Assembly (NCBI GenBank): GCA_002413455.1 | Contig: DHXA01000087.1 | Span: 3,713-9,083, forward strand | Source of the DNA: Rhodanobacter sp. UBA5168 | GTDB taxonomy: Bacteria > Pseudomonadota > Gammaproteobacteria > Xanthomonadales > Rhodanobacteraceae | Reading direction: 5' to 3' | DNA length: 5,371 nucleotides | Part shown: positions 1 to 4,929 of the stretch, piece by piece | Position numbering within the stretch: position 1 is the stretch's first letter | Layout: each line of letters opens with the position of its first letter | Program-made: the position numbers and the translations under genes | Notes under the pieces: model-generated | Told to the model about the DNA's origin: nothing | The model's database searches: none | The model's input: only the letters and a program-made list of their open reading frames with translations

Positions 1-119
1 GACCTGTTCCGTGTGGCCATTTTTTACTAAAACTCAACGGCTTACGTCCTCCGAATCGATTGGCACGGCGATTGCTCTACAGACAGCACAGGGCACTTCG
101 CCAATGACGGAGACACATC

Positions 120-320
120 ATGAAATTCGAATCACTGATCCTGGCCGGACTGTTCGCTGTCTGCTTCGGCATTTGCGCAGGGGTCATGGGCGCCATGTTG
201 AAGACCACGCCGGCCTCGGTGCAGCTGGCCGGTGCGGGCAAGGCCGCGGCTGTTGTCCTGGCTACGCCGGCCGGCTGCGTGCGGCCGACGGACGATGCAG
301 TCTGCTCACGCGCTGACTGA
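120..320 (+). CDS. Small membrane-anchored hypothetical protein (66 aa)
   Basis: I do not recognise this protein. The start at 120 is backed by a Shine-Dalgarno-like GGAG at 109-112, seven bases before the ATG. Residues 6-27 form one hydrophobic segment (LILAGLFAVCFGICAGVMGA core) after a short MKFES leader. This would act as a membrane anchor or uncleaved signal, with the remaining 40 or so residues most likely in the periplasm. Cys15 and Cys19 lie in the membrane segment, but neither sits in a good lipobox, so a lipoprotein is unlikely. Cys53 and Cys62 near the C-terminus could form a disulfide. The middle is rich in Ala, Gly and Val. No promoter is obvious in the 119 bases upstream, although the AT-rich patch at 20-32 is a candidate. 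Other frames over the same bases have no comparable start site. The gene is probably real; its function is unknown. Confidence 0.6.
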   Translation: MKFESLILAGLFAVCFGICAGVMGAMLKTTPASVQLAGAGKAAAVVLATPAGCVRPTDDAVCSRAD

Positions 321-354
321 TCGATGCCGCCCGCCAACGACTGGCTCCGAGCCC

Positions 355-376
355 GTGCTCAGGCAGGGCCGAGCAC
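355..376. repeat. Inverted repeat / bulged hairpin
   Basis: GTGCTC (355-360) pairs with GAGCAC (371-376). The stem continues with GG (362-363) against CC (369-370) after one bulged A, closing a five-base loop. It lies 34 bases after the stop of the small membrane protein. No T-run follows, so it is not a standard intrinsic terminator. It could stabilise the 3' end of that transcript or be chance in GC-rich DNA. Confidence 0.35.
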
Positions 377-510
377 CGGCCGGCAGGTTGGAAATCAGCC
401 ATCACTTCGATGGCGATGATCGCGTTGGCGAGGCGGAATGCCACGCGTGGCTGGCCGTCCGCGGCGCACGCGAGCCTGGCGACGCGTACCAGCGGCCGAT
501 AACGCTTTGA
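355..510 (+). pseudogene. Possible remnant of a transglutaminase-like (McjB-type) protein C-terminus
   Basis: A reading frame of about 51 codons runs from a GTG at 355 to the TGA at 508-510 and has no good ribosome binding site. It contains a segment beginning LRQG, then RLEIS, then an acidic stretch, then CHAWLAV (His-Ala-Trp at 442-450). This order loosely resembles the end of transglutaminase-like proteins such as lasso-peptide McjB-type proteases, where a short basic-Gly segment, a beta strand and a His-Ala-Trp core follow each other. The catalytic Cys region expected upstream is absent, so any such gene would be truncated. Third-position G+C is in the range of the neighbouring genes. The resemblance is from memory of the family pattern and could be coincidence. 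A non-coding spacer is the alternative. Confidence 0.15.
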
Positions 511-532
511 GGCGTAGTCGGCATCAAATATG

Positions 533-549
533 TGATGAGCATCTCATCA
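533..549. promoter_or_regulatory. Perfect palindrome, candidate operator
   Basis: TGATGAG (533-539) and CTCATCA (543-549) are exact reverse complements separated by CAT, giving a compact 17-base dyad typical in size of sites bound by dimeric repressors (GntR, Rrf2 or similar). It lies about 210 bases before the cytochrome start and next to the most AT-rich patch of the gap (CATCAAATAT at 522-531). No specific regulator can be named from the sequence. Confidence 0.4.
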
Positions 550-629
550 GGCTGCTAGTCTTCGCGAGAAGGTTGCATCCGGCGCATCGGGGGGGATGTG
601 CCTGGGGGAAATCACCAGCAGTCCATGCA

Positions 630-652
630 TGTCGGCGACGTGATCGCCGACA
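630..652. repeat. Perfect 9-bp inverted repeat (leader hairpin or operator)
   Basis: TGTCGGCGA (630-638) and TCGCCGACA (644-652) are exact reverse complements around a five-base spacer, CGTGA. As RNA this would be a stable hairpin. No T-run follows, so it is not an intrinsic terminator. It lies about 105 bases before the cytochrome start codon and may be part of the mRNA leader or a protein-binding dyad. Confidence 0.45.
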
Positions 653-699
653 GCGAGCTTATGGCCGGTCCGGGGCCTGTCGCAGTGCGGACACCGTTG

Positions 700-722
700 C
701 ACACGGGCGCAATGCCTGTGTG
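700..722. repeat. Nine-pair hairpin close to the cytochrome ribosome binding site
   Basis: CACACGGGC (700-708) pairs with GCCTGTGTG (714-722) through eight Watson-Crick pairs and one G-U pair, closing a five-base loop (GCAAT). The stem ends 21 bases before the strong Shine-Dalgarno sequence at 744-750. It is placed where it could affect mRNA stability or translation initiation of the cytochrome gene. No regulator or ligand is known. Confidence 0.4.
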
Positions 723-743
723 AGGGATGACACGTTCATACAT

Positions 744-750
744 GGGAGGT
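744..750 (+). promoter_or_regulatory. Strong ribosome binding site that fixes the cytochrome start
   Basis: GGGAGGT sits six bases before the ATG at 757. Two upstream in-frame ATGs are possible (727 and 742). The one at 742 overlaps this site, and the one at 727 has no ribosome binding site of its own and would put ten polar residues before the signal peptide. The 757 start is therefore preferred. Confidence 0.85.
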
Positions 751-756
751 GGAATC

Positions 757-2103
757 ATGCATATTGTTCAAGGCAGGATCGTCGGTGCCGTCATGGCGCT
801 TGCATTGTCTGTCGGCGCGGCCAGCGCTGGCACGTTTCCGGATTTCGGCTACCAGCCGCCATCCAGCTACACCGGACCGATATTCCAGCTCAGCCAGCAC
901 TATCCGCAGACACTGCCGAGCGGCCCGCCGCCGGCATTCTTCAAACTGCTGCCCAGTCCGCTGAGCAACGATTTCGAGGCGTGGCGCCCCTACGCCGACG
1001 CGGTGAAGAAGTACTGCCTCGAAGGCAACGTGGAAAACGACTGGTACGTGCAGAAGAACACGGTCCGCTCCTGGTATCACGTGCCGTGGCAGCACTACGG
1101 TCCGCTCGGTCGCGAGGGCATCCACGGCCTCACCAAGGAAGCGCGGATCCAGTCGAAACAGCTGGCGCCGACCCAGGTCACCACCGGGCAGACCTTCGCC
1201 GTGGGCATCTACAACGACATCGGTGGCTACACCATCGGCCAGGTGTGGAAGAACCCGCAGGATCCCGATCCCTCGGCTACGTCCAAGCCCAACAGCTTTC
1301 ACGACGGCGCCGTGGTGTGCAAGCCGCTGTTCGCCGATGTCGACCTGAGCCAGGTGCCGTTCCTGGTCAATCCGGTGTTGTGGCAGGCCTATGTCACCGA
1401 CAGCTTCGATTCGGCCAATCGCGAGATCAAACCGGTGGCGTTGATCCAGATGGATTTCGCGGTGCGTGACTCGCGCATCCCCGGTACGGGCTGGATCTTC
1501 GGCACGTTCCAATACAACGGCGCGGTCACCGGCAAGCCCGGCTGGGACAATCTCGTGCCGGTCGGCGTGATGTGGGGCAACGACCCGGAAGACAACGGCA
1601 ACGCCTATACCAACAAGCAGCCGTCGGTGACGAAGATCAATCCGCACCTGAAGGAGACCGCGATCAACGCCAAGCCCGAACTGCCGCCGACGCACCTGGG
1701 CTGGAATGGCCGTCTGGACGGCCCGGTGGACAACCCGGTCAGTGCCTGCATGAGCTGCCACATGACGGCCGAGAGCCCGCAACTGTCGCCGATGAATCCG
1801 ACCTTCCAGGCGCCCGACAAGGTTCCGCCGGTGGGCTCCAAGGAATGGATGCGCTGGTTCCAGAACGAGATGGCGGGCACGCCGTTCGACGCGGCAGCGA
1901 AGAGCACCGACTTCAGCCTGCAGCTGGCCGCCGGCATCGCCGATTTCTACGACTGGAAGTGCAACCAGGGCGGTGTATTCGTCAAGGGCGGCAACGCCTG
2001 CGAGCAGGCCCGAAACTTCCGCCTCAAGCTGCTGAATTCGAGCAAGCCGCCGGCGAAGGTCTACAGGATCGAGCGCGACAAGGTGCTTGAAGAACTGCAC
2101 TGA
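757..2103 (+). CDS. Exported monohaem cytochrome c family protein (448 aa)
   Basis: This is predicted to be a periplasmic c-type haem protein, presumably an electron carrier or a redox enzyme with a haem domain. The start at 757 follows a strong GGGAGGT. Residues 1-24 form a Sec signal peptide (basic R7, hydrophobic core, AASA before G25). Residues 25 to about 310 contain no known motif I can name, but are rich in Trp, Tyr and Gly and include a SWYHVPWQHYGP segment and a GTFQYNG segment. The single haem site is C331-M-S-C334-H335. M346, M365 and M372 are candidate sixth ligands. C87 with C188, and C402 with C415, could form disulfides. At 448 residues it is much larger than a simple cytochrome c, so most of the protein is a separate domain of unknown role. 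It appears monocistronic, ending at a strong terminator. It resembles uncharacterised proteobacterial proteins annotated only as cytochrome c family; the exact function is not known. Confidence 0.85.
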   Translation: MHIVQGRIVGAVMALALSVGAASAGTFPDFGYQPPSSYTGPIFQLSQHYPQTLPSGPPPAFFKLLPSPLSNDFEAWRPYADAVKKYCLEGNVENDWYVQKNTVRSWYHVPWQHYGPLGREGIHGLTKEARIQSKQLAPTQVTTGQTFAVGIYNDIGGYTIGQVWKNPQDPDPSATSKPNSFHDGAVVCKPLFADVDLSQVPFLVNPVLWQAYVTDSFDSANREIKPVALIQMDFAVRDSRIPGTGWIFGTFQYNGAVTGKPGWDNLVPVGVMWGNDPEDNGNAYTNKQPSVTKINPHLKETAINAKPELPPTHLGWNGRLDGPVDNPVSACMSCHMTAESPQLSPMNPTFQAPDKVPPVGSKEWMRWFQNEMAGTPFDAAAKSTDFSLQLAAGIADFYDWKCNQGGVFVKGGNACEQARNFRLKLLNSSKPPAKVYRIERDKVLEELH

Positions 2104-2123
2104 TCAGGTTCCGCGACGATCAA

Positions 2124-2167
2124 CGCAGACAGGTCGATGCGGATCGGCTTGTCTGCGGTTTTCTTTT
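2124..2167 (+). terminator. Intrinsic (Rho-independent) terminator after the cytochrome gene
   Basis: CGCAGACA (2124-2131) pairs with TGTCTGCG (2150-2157). The pairing continues inward through GGTCGAT (2132-2138) against ATCGGCT (2143-2149) with two G-U pairs, leaving a GCGG tetraloop. The 15-pair stem is followed after one base by TTTTCTTTT (2159-2167). It begins 20 bases after the cytochrome stop and separates that gene from the next. Confidence 0.9.
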
Positions 2168-2168
2168 G

Positions 2169-2199
2169 ACGGCGCAGGCTGGCCTGCCGGCTGCGCCGT
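2169..2199. repeat. Second hairpin directly after the terminator T-run
   Basis: ACGGCGCAG (2169-2177) and CTGCGCCGT (2191-2199) are exact reverse complements around a 13-base loop. The stem starts one base after the terminator T-run. Neither strand has a T-run on its downstream side, so it is not a terminator by itself. It may lie in the 5' leader of the gene at 2250 or be an operator-like dyad for it. Confidence 0.4.
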
Positions 2200-2249
2200 T
2201 CGAAGAAAGGCAAAATAGGGATCCGTTTCCATCTACCCAGGGATCGATC

Positions 2250-2837
2250 ATGCCCGTCTTGCTGCCTGCCGAACTGGCCTGGTATGTCACCGGACGTTTC
2301 TATTGTGCCCCGGACGGCTCATTGGCCGACTTCGGCTACTTCCTGCACCTGGCCGGCATCGGGGCCGATCTTTTCAACGGCGCGCCCGGCGCGTCGACCG
2401 CGCACTTCACCTTTGCGGCCAGACCGTTTCGTGCCGACAGGATCGGCAACGGCGGCCTCAGCCTCGCGCTCGACACTGTCGGTGAATTCTCGATCTACCT
2501 GCAGCTTGCGCCTGCCGGCGATTTCGACGATCCCGGCTCGTTCGCGCGGGGTGAATGCATCGCCACGTTCCGGCGCACCAGCATGGTGGTGGGCACCACG
2601 GTCGACGGTGCTGCGACCACGCAGCCACCATCGCCGCTGATCAGCTCGAACGTCTTTTCGGCACGCCTGGTCCAGAGCGCGCTGTTCGAATTTGCCGGCA
2701 GGCGCCACAATCTCGGGCAGATCATCGGCCACGGCGTGACCCAGTTCGGCACCGCTTCCACGACGCCGATCGCCACGCCGACGAAGCCGCGCGACATCGT
2801 GCTGCCGTTCTCCGGCTCGGCTATCGCGCTGGGGTAG
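2250..2837 (+). CDS. Uncharacterised 195-aa protein upstream of a predicted nuclease
   Basis: I do not recognise the family. The ATG at 2250 has AGGGA at 2239-2243, six bases upstream. The frame stays open back to a TTG at 2166, but that lies inside the preceding terminator and cannot be the start. There is no signal peptide or membrane segment, so the product is probably soluble. The sequence has many alternating hydrophobic stretches (for example AHFTFAARPF, FSIYLQLAP, ECIATFRRTSMVVGTT), suggesting a beta-sheet-rich or barrel fold. A Thr/Pro-rich stretch (TTQPPSP) divides it near residue 125, and it ends in a hydrophobic tail (VLPFSGSAIALG). The only cysteines are C19 (in FYCAPDG) and one in the GEC segment. 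The next gene begins 89 bases downstream with no terminator between, so the two are likely co-transcribed. A role as partner, carrier or immunity protein for the nuclease-like product is inference from position only. Confidence 0.75.
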   Translation: MPVLLPAELAWYVTGRFYCAPDGSLADFGYFLHLAGIGADLFNGAPGASTAHFTFAARPFRADRIGNGGLSLALDTVGEFSIYLQLAPAGDFDDPGSFARGECIATFRRTSMVVGTTVDGAATTQPPSPLISSNVFSARLVQSALFEFAGRRHNLGQIIGHGVTQFGTASTTPIATPTKPRDIVLPFSGSAIALG

Positions 2838-2926
2838 CCAGCGAAACCAGGGGCAGGTCGTGTTTGCGGGCGGCAGCAGCGAACGGGGTTCTGCGAAACG
2901 TGCGAAATCTGCATTGAGGGGCATAT

Positions 2927-3811
2927 ATGGGCAGGACACTCAGGCCGCGCAAGAAGGTCGATTACCACAAGGCCGTCCACAGATACGACAAGCTCGACTT
3001 CACCAAATCCAAGAAGATCGTCAAGAAGGTGAACAAGTTCTCCGGCATGGTAGGCCGTGCTTCCTCGGCGCCGCCGCTGAGTACATGGCCGCCGCTGGGC
3101 ATGCACACCGACGTCGGCTACTTCGCCAATATCGGCACCGATCCGCTGTGGAAGGACGGCTCCGCCGATACCATCTGGTTGCCGTTCAAGTATCTCGACA
3201 TTATCGGTCAGGCGTTGCAGGGGCTGTCGCAGGTCGTAGCCGGCGTGGATGCCGACGTCGAGGCGCGCGCGCATTTCGACGATGTCTCGGCCACCTTGCG
3301 CACCGCCTCCGCGAGTACGCGCATCACCGAAGCGGTGGGCGAAGCCGCAGCGGCGATCTGCATCCTCGAGAACTACGCCGGCTTCCACATGATCTGGGGC
3401 GCGCATGTGCATTCCGGTACCGGCATCGATCAGATCTGGCGTCGCGCCAATCACAACGGCAGCTTCAATTACCTGATCGTCGAAGCGAAGGGGCCGGGTG
3501 CGGGCTTGATCTTTTCCCCGTTCCTGCCCACCGGCTACAACCAGATGGAAGAAGGCTGGGTAATCAACCATCTCTACAGCATGGACCGGAACGGTCATGA
3601 GGCTGGAGAGGACATCGTGGCGAAACTGGGGCTCAAGTTCGCGGTCGCGCACAAAAATTTCGCGGGCGGCAGCAAGAGTTACTACGGCCTCGATGGCAGC
3701 AGCGCGCACAAGACCAGGCCGAGCACCATCCACGGACTGGTCGTCAGCGCGTTCTGGCGTGCCGACGGACGCCTGGGCTACAACGCGGGGACACCCAAGA
3801 AATATCTGTAG
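2927..3811 (+). CDS. Predicted PD-(D/E)xK-fold nuclease, toxin-like (294 aa)
   Basis: The ATG at 2927 follows GAGGGG (2916-2921) with a five-base gap. Residues 1-38 are strongly basic (RPRKK, KSKK, KK), a possible nucleic-acid-binding or processing tail. Residues 39 to about 140 have no named motif. The C-terminal half matches the restriction-endonuclease-fold pattern: E148 in an Ala-rich helix, H160 and H162, G166-I-D168 at the start of a strand, then 17 residues, then V-E186-A-K188-G. Further on is Q206-M-x3-W211, a motif I associate with restriction-fold toxin domains. D168, E186 and K188 would be the metal-binding and catalytic residues for DNA or RNA cleavage. No signal peptide, PAAR, RHS or other secretion marker is present, so it is either a stand-alone nuclease or cargo delivered by another system. 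The gene upstream may be its partner; no immunity gene is obvious downstream. The fold is inferred from motifs only, and the substrate is unknown. Confidence 0.7.
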   Translation: MGRTLRPRKKVDYHKAVHRYDKLDFTKSKKIVKKVNKFSGMVGRASSAPPLSTWPPLGMHTDVGYFANIGTDPLWKDGSADTIWLPFKYLDIIGQALQGLSQVVAGVDADVEARAHFDDVSATLRTASASTRITEAVGEAAAAICILENYAGFHMIWGAHVHSGTGIDQIWRRANHNGSFNYLIVEAKGPGAGLIFSPFLPTGYNQMEEGWVINHLYSMDRNGHEAGEDIVAKLGLKFAVAHKNFAGGSKSYYGLDGSSAHKTRPSTIHGLVVSAFWRADGRLGYNAGTPKKYL

Positions 3812-3819
3812 CGCGGCTC

Positions 3820-3825
3820 TACAAT
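3820..3825 (+). promoter_or_regulatory. Candidate -10 element before the AraC-type gene
   Basis: TACAAT differs from the TATAAT consensus at one base and lies 42 bases before the regulator start at 3867, nine bases after the nuclease stop. No convincing -35 element is seen about 17 bases upstream, so this would need an activator or is fortuitous. If real, it gives the regulator its own promoter with a leader of about 35 bases. Confidence 0.25.
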
Positions 3826-3866
3826 GAACCGGTCTCTCCTGTTGCCCGATCCCCGCGGACTGTCGC

Positions 3867-4697
3867 ATGCCCGAGTTCGACATCAGCCACTTGCTGGATA
3901 CCGGCACGGTCGCGGTGCGCAACGTCCTTTGCCGGGGCAGCTGCCTTCATCGCAGCGCGGAAGAGTGCGCGTCGGCCACGCATCTGGTGTTCCCCTATCG
4001 CGGCGTCTACGTCCGCCACGTCGGCAGCGACCAGGCCGTGGCCGATGCCAACCATGTGCTGTTCTTCAACGTCGACGAGGGCTATCAGATCAGCCATCCC
4101 GTCGAAGGCGGCGATGCCAGCCTGTCGCTTGAGTTGTCGGAGCCGCTGCTGCGCGAGCTGGCGCCTGCCTCACTCCTGAACCATCGCCACGCCGCAGGTT
4201 TTCGTCGCCAGCATCAGCGCATCGATCCTCGCGCTCAGGCCTTGGTCGCACTGCTGCGGCATGGCCTGGAAAACGGCACGCTGGAGCCGCTGGAGGCGGA
4301 AGGCTTGTTGCTGACCCTGGTTTGCCGCAGCCTCGGCCCGCGCACCTCGCACGCCTCGGTGGCCACGCATGCGCGCCGTCGGTTGGCGGATCGCGTGAAA
4401 GTCTTGCTGGCCAGCGATCTTTCCCGGCGCTGGACGCTGGCGGAGATCGCCACCGAGATCGGCGGTTCGCCGGTGTACTTGACCCAGGTGTTCCAGCAGG
4501 TCGAGGGCCTTCCGCTGTATCGCTATCACCTGCGGCTGCGCCTCGCGCGGGCGCTGGATCTGATTGCGCGATACGACGACCTGTCGGCACTGGCCGCCGA
4601 GCTCGGCTTCTCCAGTCACAGCCATTTCGCGGCGGCGTTTCGCCAGGCCTATGGCCGCTCGCCGACGGCATTCAAGCAATCGACCCGGCGTCTGTAG
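3867..4697 (+). CDS. AraC family transcriptional regulator (276 aa)
   Basis: This is a cytoplasmic DNA-binding regulator. The C-terminal 88 residues form the AraC/XylS double helix-turn-helix. The first is at about 189-217 (WTLAEIATEIGGSPVYLTQVF), followed by a linker helix with RLRLARALDLI. The second is at about 239-262 (LSALAAELGFSSHSHFAAAF), ending in the family signature Y262-G-R-S-P266 and then F269. Residues 1 to about 100 look like a small beta-barrel (cupin-like) sensor domain, with segments HLVFPYRGVYVRHVG and VLFFNVDEGYQISHP. The effector cannot be inferred. The start has only a weak GGA at 3857-3859, but no in-frame alternative exists upstream. It lies 88 bases before a short gene and a hydrolase on the same strand, which is the usual arrangement of an AraC activator and its target operon, so control of that pair is likely but inferred. 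Confidence 0.92.
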   Translation: MPEFDISHLLDTGTVAVRNVLCRGSCLHRSAEECASATHLVFPYRGVYVRHVGSDQAVADANHVLFFNVDEGYQISHPVEGGDASLSLELSEPLLRELAPASLLNHRHAAGFRRQHQRIDPRAQALVALLRHGLENGTLEPLEAEGLLLTLVCRSLGPRTSHASVATHARRRLADRVKVLLASDLSRRWTLAEIATEIGGSPVYLTQVFQQVEGLPLYRYHLRLRLARALDLIARYDDLSALAAELGFSSHSHFAAAFRQAYGRSPTAFKQSTRRL

Positions 4698-4709
4698 AAA
4701 CCGCTAAAG

Positions 4710-4737
4710 ATTTCGACAGCGGCCGCAAAGCCGAAAT
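4710..4737. promoter_or_regulatory. Inverted repeat between regulator and target operon
   Basis: ATTTCG (4710-4715) and CGAAAT (4732-4737) are reverse complements. The arms extend to eight bases with one mismatch, and they flank an exact GCGGCCGC palindrome (4719-4726). The site lies in the 88-base gap between the AraC-type gene and the cysteine-rich gene. It could be an operator, although AraC proteins usually bind direct repeats, or a weak hairpin. No T-run follows, so it is not a terminator. Confidence 0.25.
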
Positions 4738-4785
4738 GGTCTCCTGAGCATGCCCGATAGGCGGGTCAATCAGAGAGATGCGGTC

Positions 4786-4929
4786 ATGAATGAAAAAACC
4801 TGCGCAGCCTGCGACTGCGAACTCGACGCCACCGCGATCCAGGTCCGGATCGGTACCGGCGTGGTCGAAGTGTGCTGCGACGAATGCGCAAGGAAACTGC
4901 GCGAAGCCGCCGCGGAGAAGGCGTCGTGA
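4786..4929 (+). CDS. 47-aa cysteine-rich protein with TRASH-like metal-binding pattern
   Basis: The translation from the ATG at 4786 starts MNEKTCAACDCELDA and ends with a basic and acidic Ala-rich helix. A Shine-Dalgarno-like AGAGAG (4772-4777) lies eight bases upstream. Six of 47 residues are cysteine: C6, C9, C11, C30, C31 and C34. The spacing C6-x2-C9-x20-C30-x3-C34 matches the TRASH motif described for metal sensing and trafficking proteins (C-x19-22-C-x3-C); C31-x2-C34 also allows a zinc-ribbon reading. The stretch between the cysteine clusters (IQVRIGTGVVEV) would form a beta hairpin. It probably binds zinc or another soft metal in the cytoplasm. Its stop overlaps the hydrolase start (GTGA), so the two are translationally coupled. 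I have a general impression of similar small proteins in other proteobacteria, but I know of no function. Confidence 0.8.
   Translation: MNEKTCAACDCELDATAIQVRIGTGVVEVCCDECARKLREAAAEKAS

Larger units (their letters stand above)
321..756. other. 436-base stretch without a convincing gene
   Basis: No frame on either strand gives an intact, recognisable protein here. The contents are a bulged hairpin (355-376), a short possibly relic reading frame (355-510), a perfect palindrome (533-549), two further strong hairpins (630-652 and 700-722), a run of seven G (589-595), and the ribosome binding site of the following cytochrome gene. The second half is probably promoter and leader for that gene. I could not fix a promoter with confidence. 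TTGAGG at 507-512 with TATGTG at 529-534 (16-base spacing) is a weak pair that would place the 533-549 palindrome across the -10 element. Confidence 0.5.

Noticed and set aside
589..607. G-runs (seven and five G) as a possible G-quadruplex
   Set aside because: Only two long runs are close together. Four are needed for an intramolecular quadruplex, so the claim is not supported.
625..723. 32-codon frame on the + strand (starts MHVGDVIADSELMAG)
   Set aside because: Codon use is plausible, but there is no ribosome binding site at a proper distance, no recognisable similarity, and both hairpins of the leader fall inside it. Kept as non-coding leader.
727..756. Extended N-terminus of the cytochrome from the ATG at 727
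   Set aside because: It has no ribosome binding site, would place polar residues before the signal peptide, and would run through the strong GGGAGGT that serves the ATG at 757.
438..1469. Open frame of 343 codons on the + strand overlapping the cytochrome start
   Set aside because: Its product is Arg-rich, low-complexity sequence; most of it is the out-of-frame reading of the cytochrome gene.
736..2100. Long open frame (454 codons) on the minus strand opposite the cytochrome gene
   Set aside because: It exactly mirrors the + strand gene and its product is an Arg/His/Val-rich shadow typical of GC-rich DNA. The + strand has the signal peptide, CxxCH and ribosome binding site.
2166..2249. Extended N-terminus of the 195-aa protein from a TTG at 2166
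   Set aside because: The TTG lies in the T-run of the preceding terminator and the extension crosses a stable hairpin. The ATG at 2250 has its own ribosome binding site.
2892..2907. Direct repeat TGCGAAA (2892-2898 and 2901-2907) before the nuclease-like gene
   Set aside because: Two seven-base copies spaced by nine are too short to tell from chance, and no promoter element is aligned with them.
2495..3922. Long open frame (475 codons) on the minus strand across the two middle genes
   Set aside because: It spans two + strand genes and their gap, has no recognisable motif, and the + strand has good ribosome binding sites and nuclease motifs. It is a codon-bias shadow.
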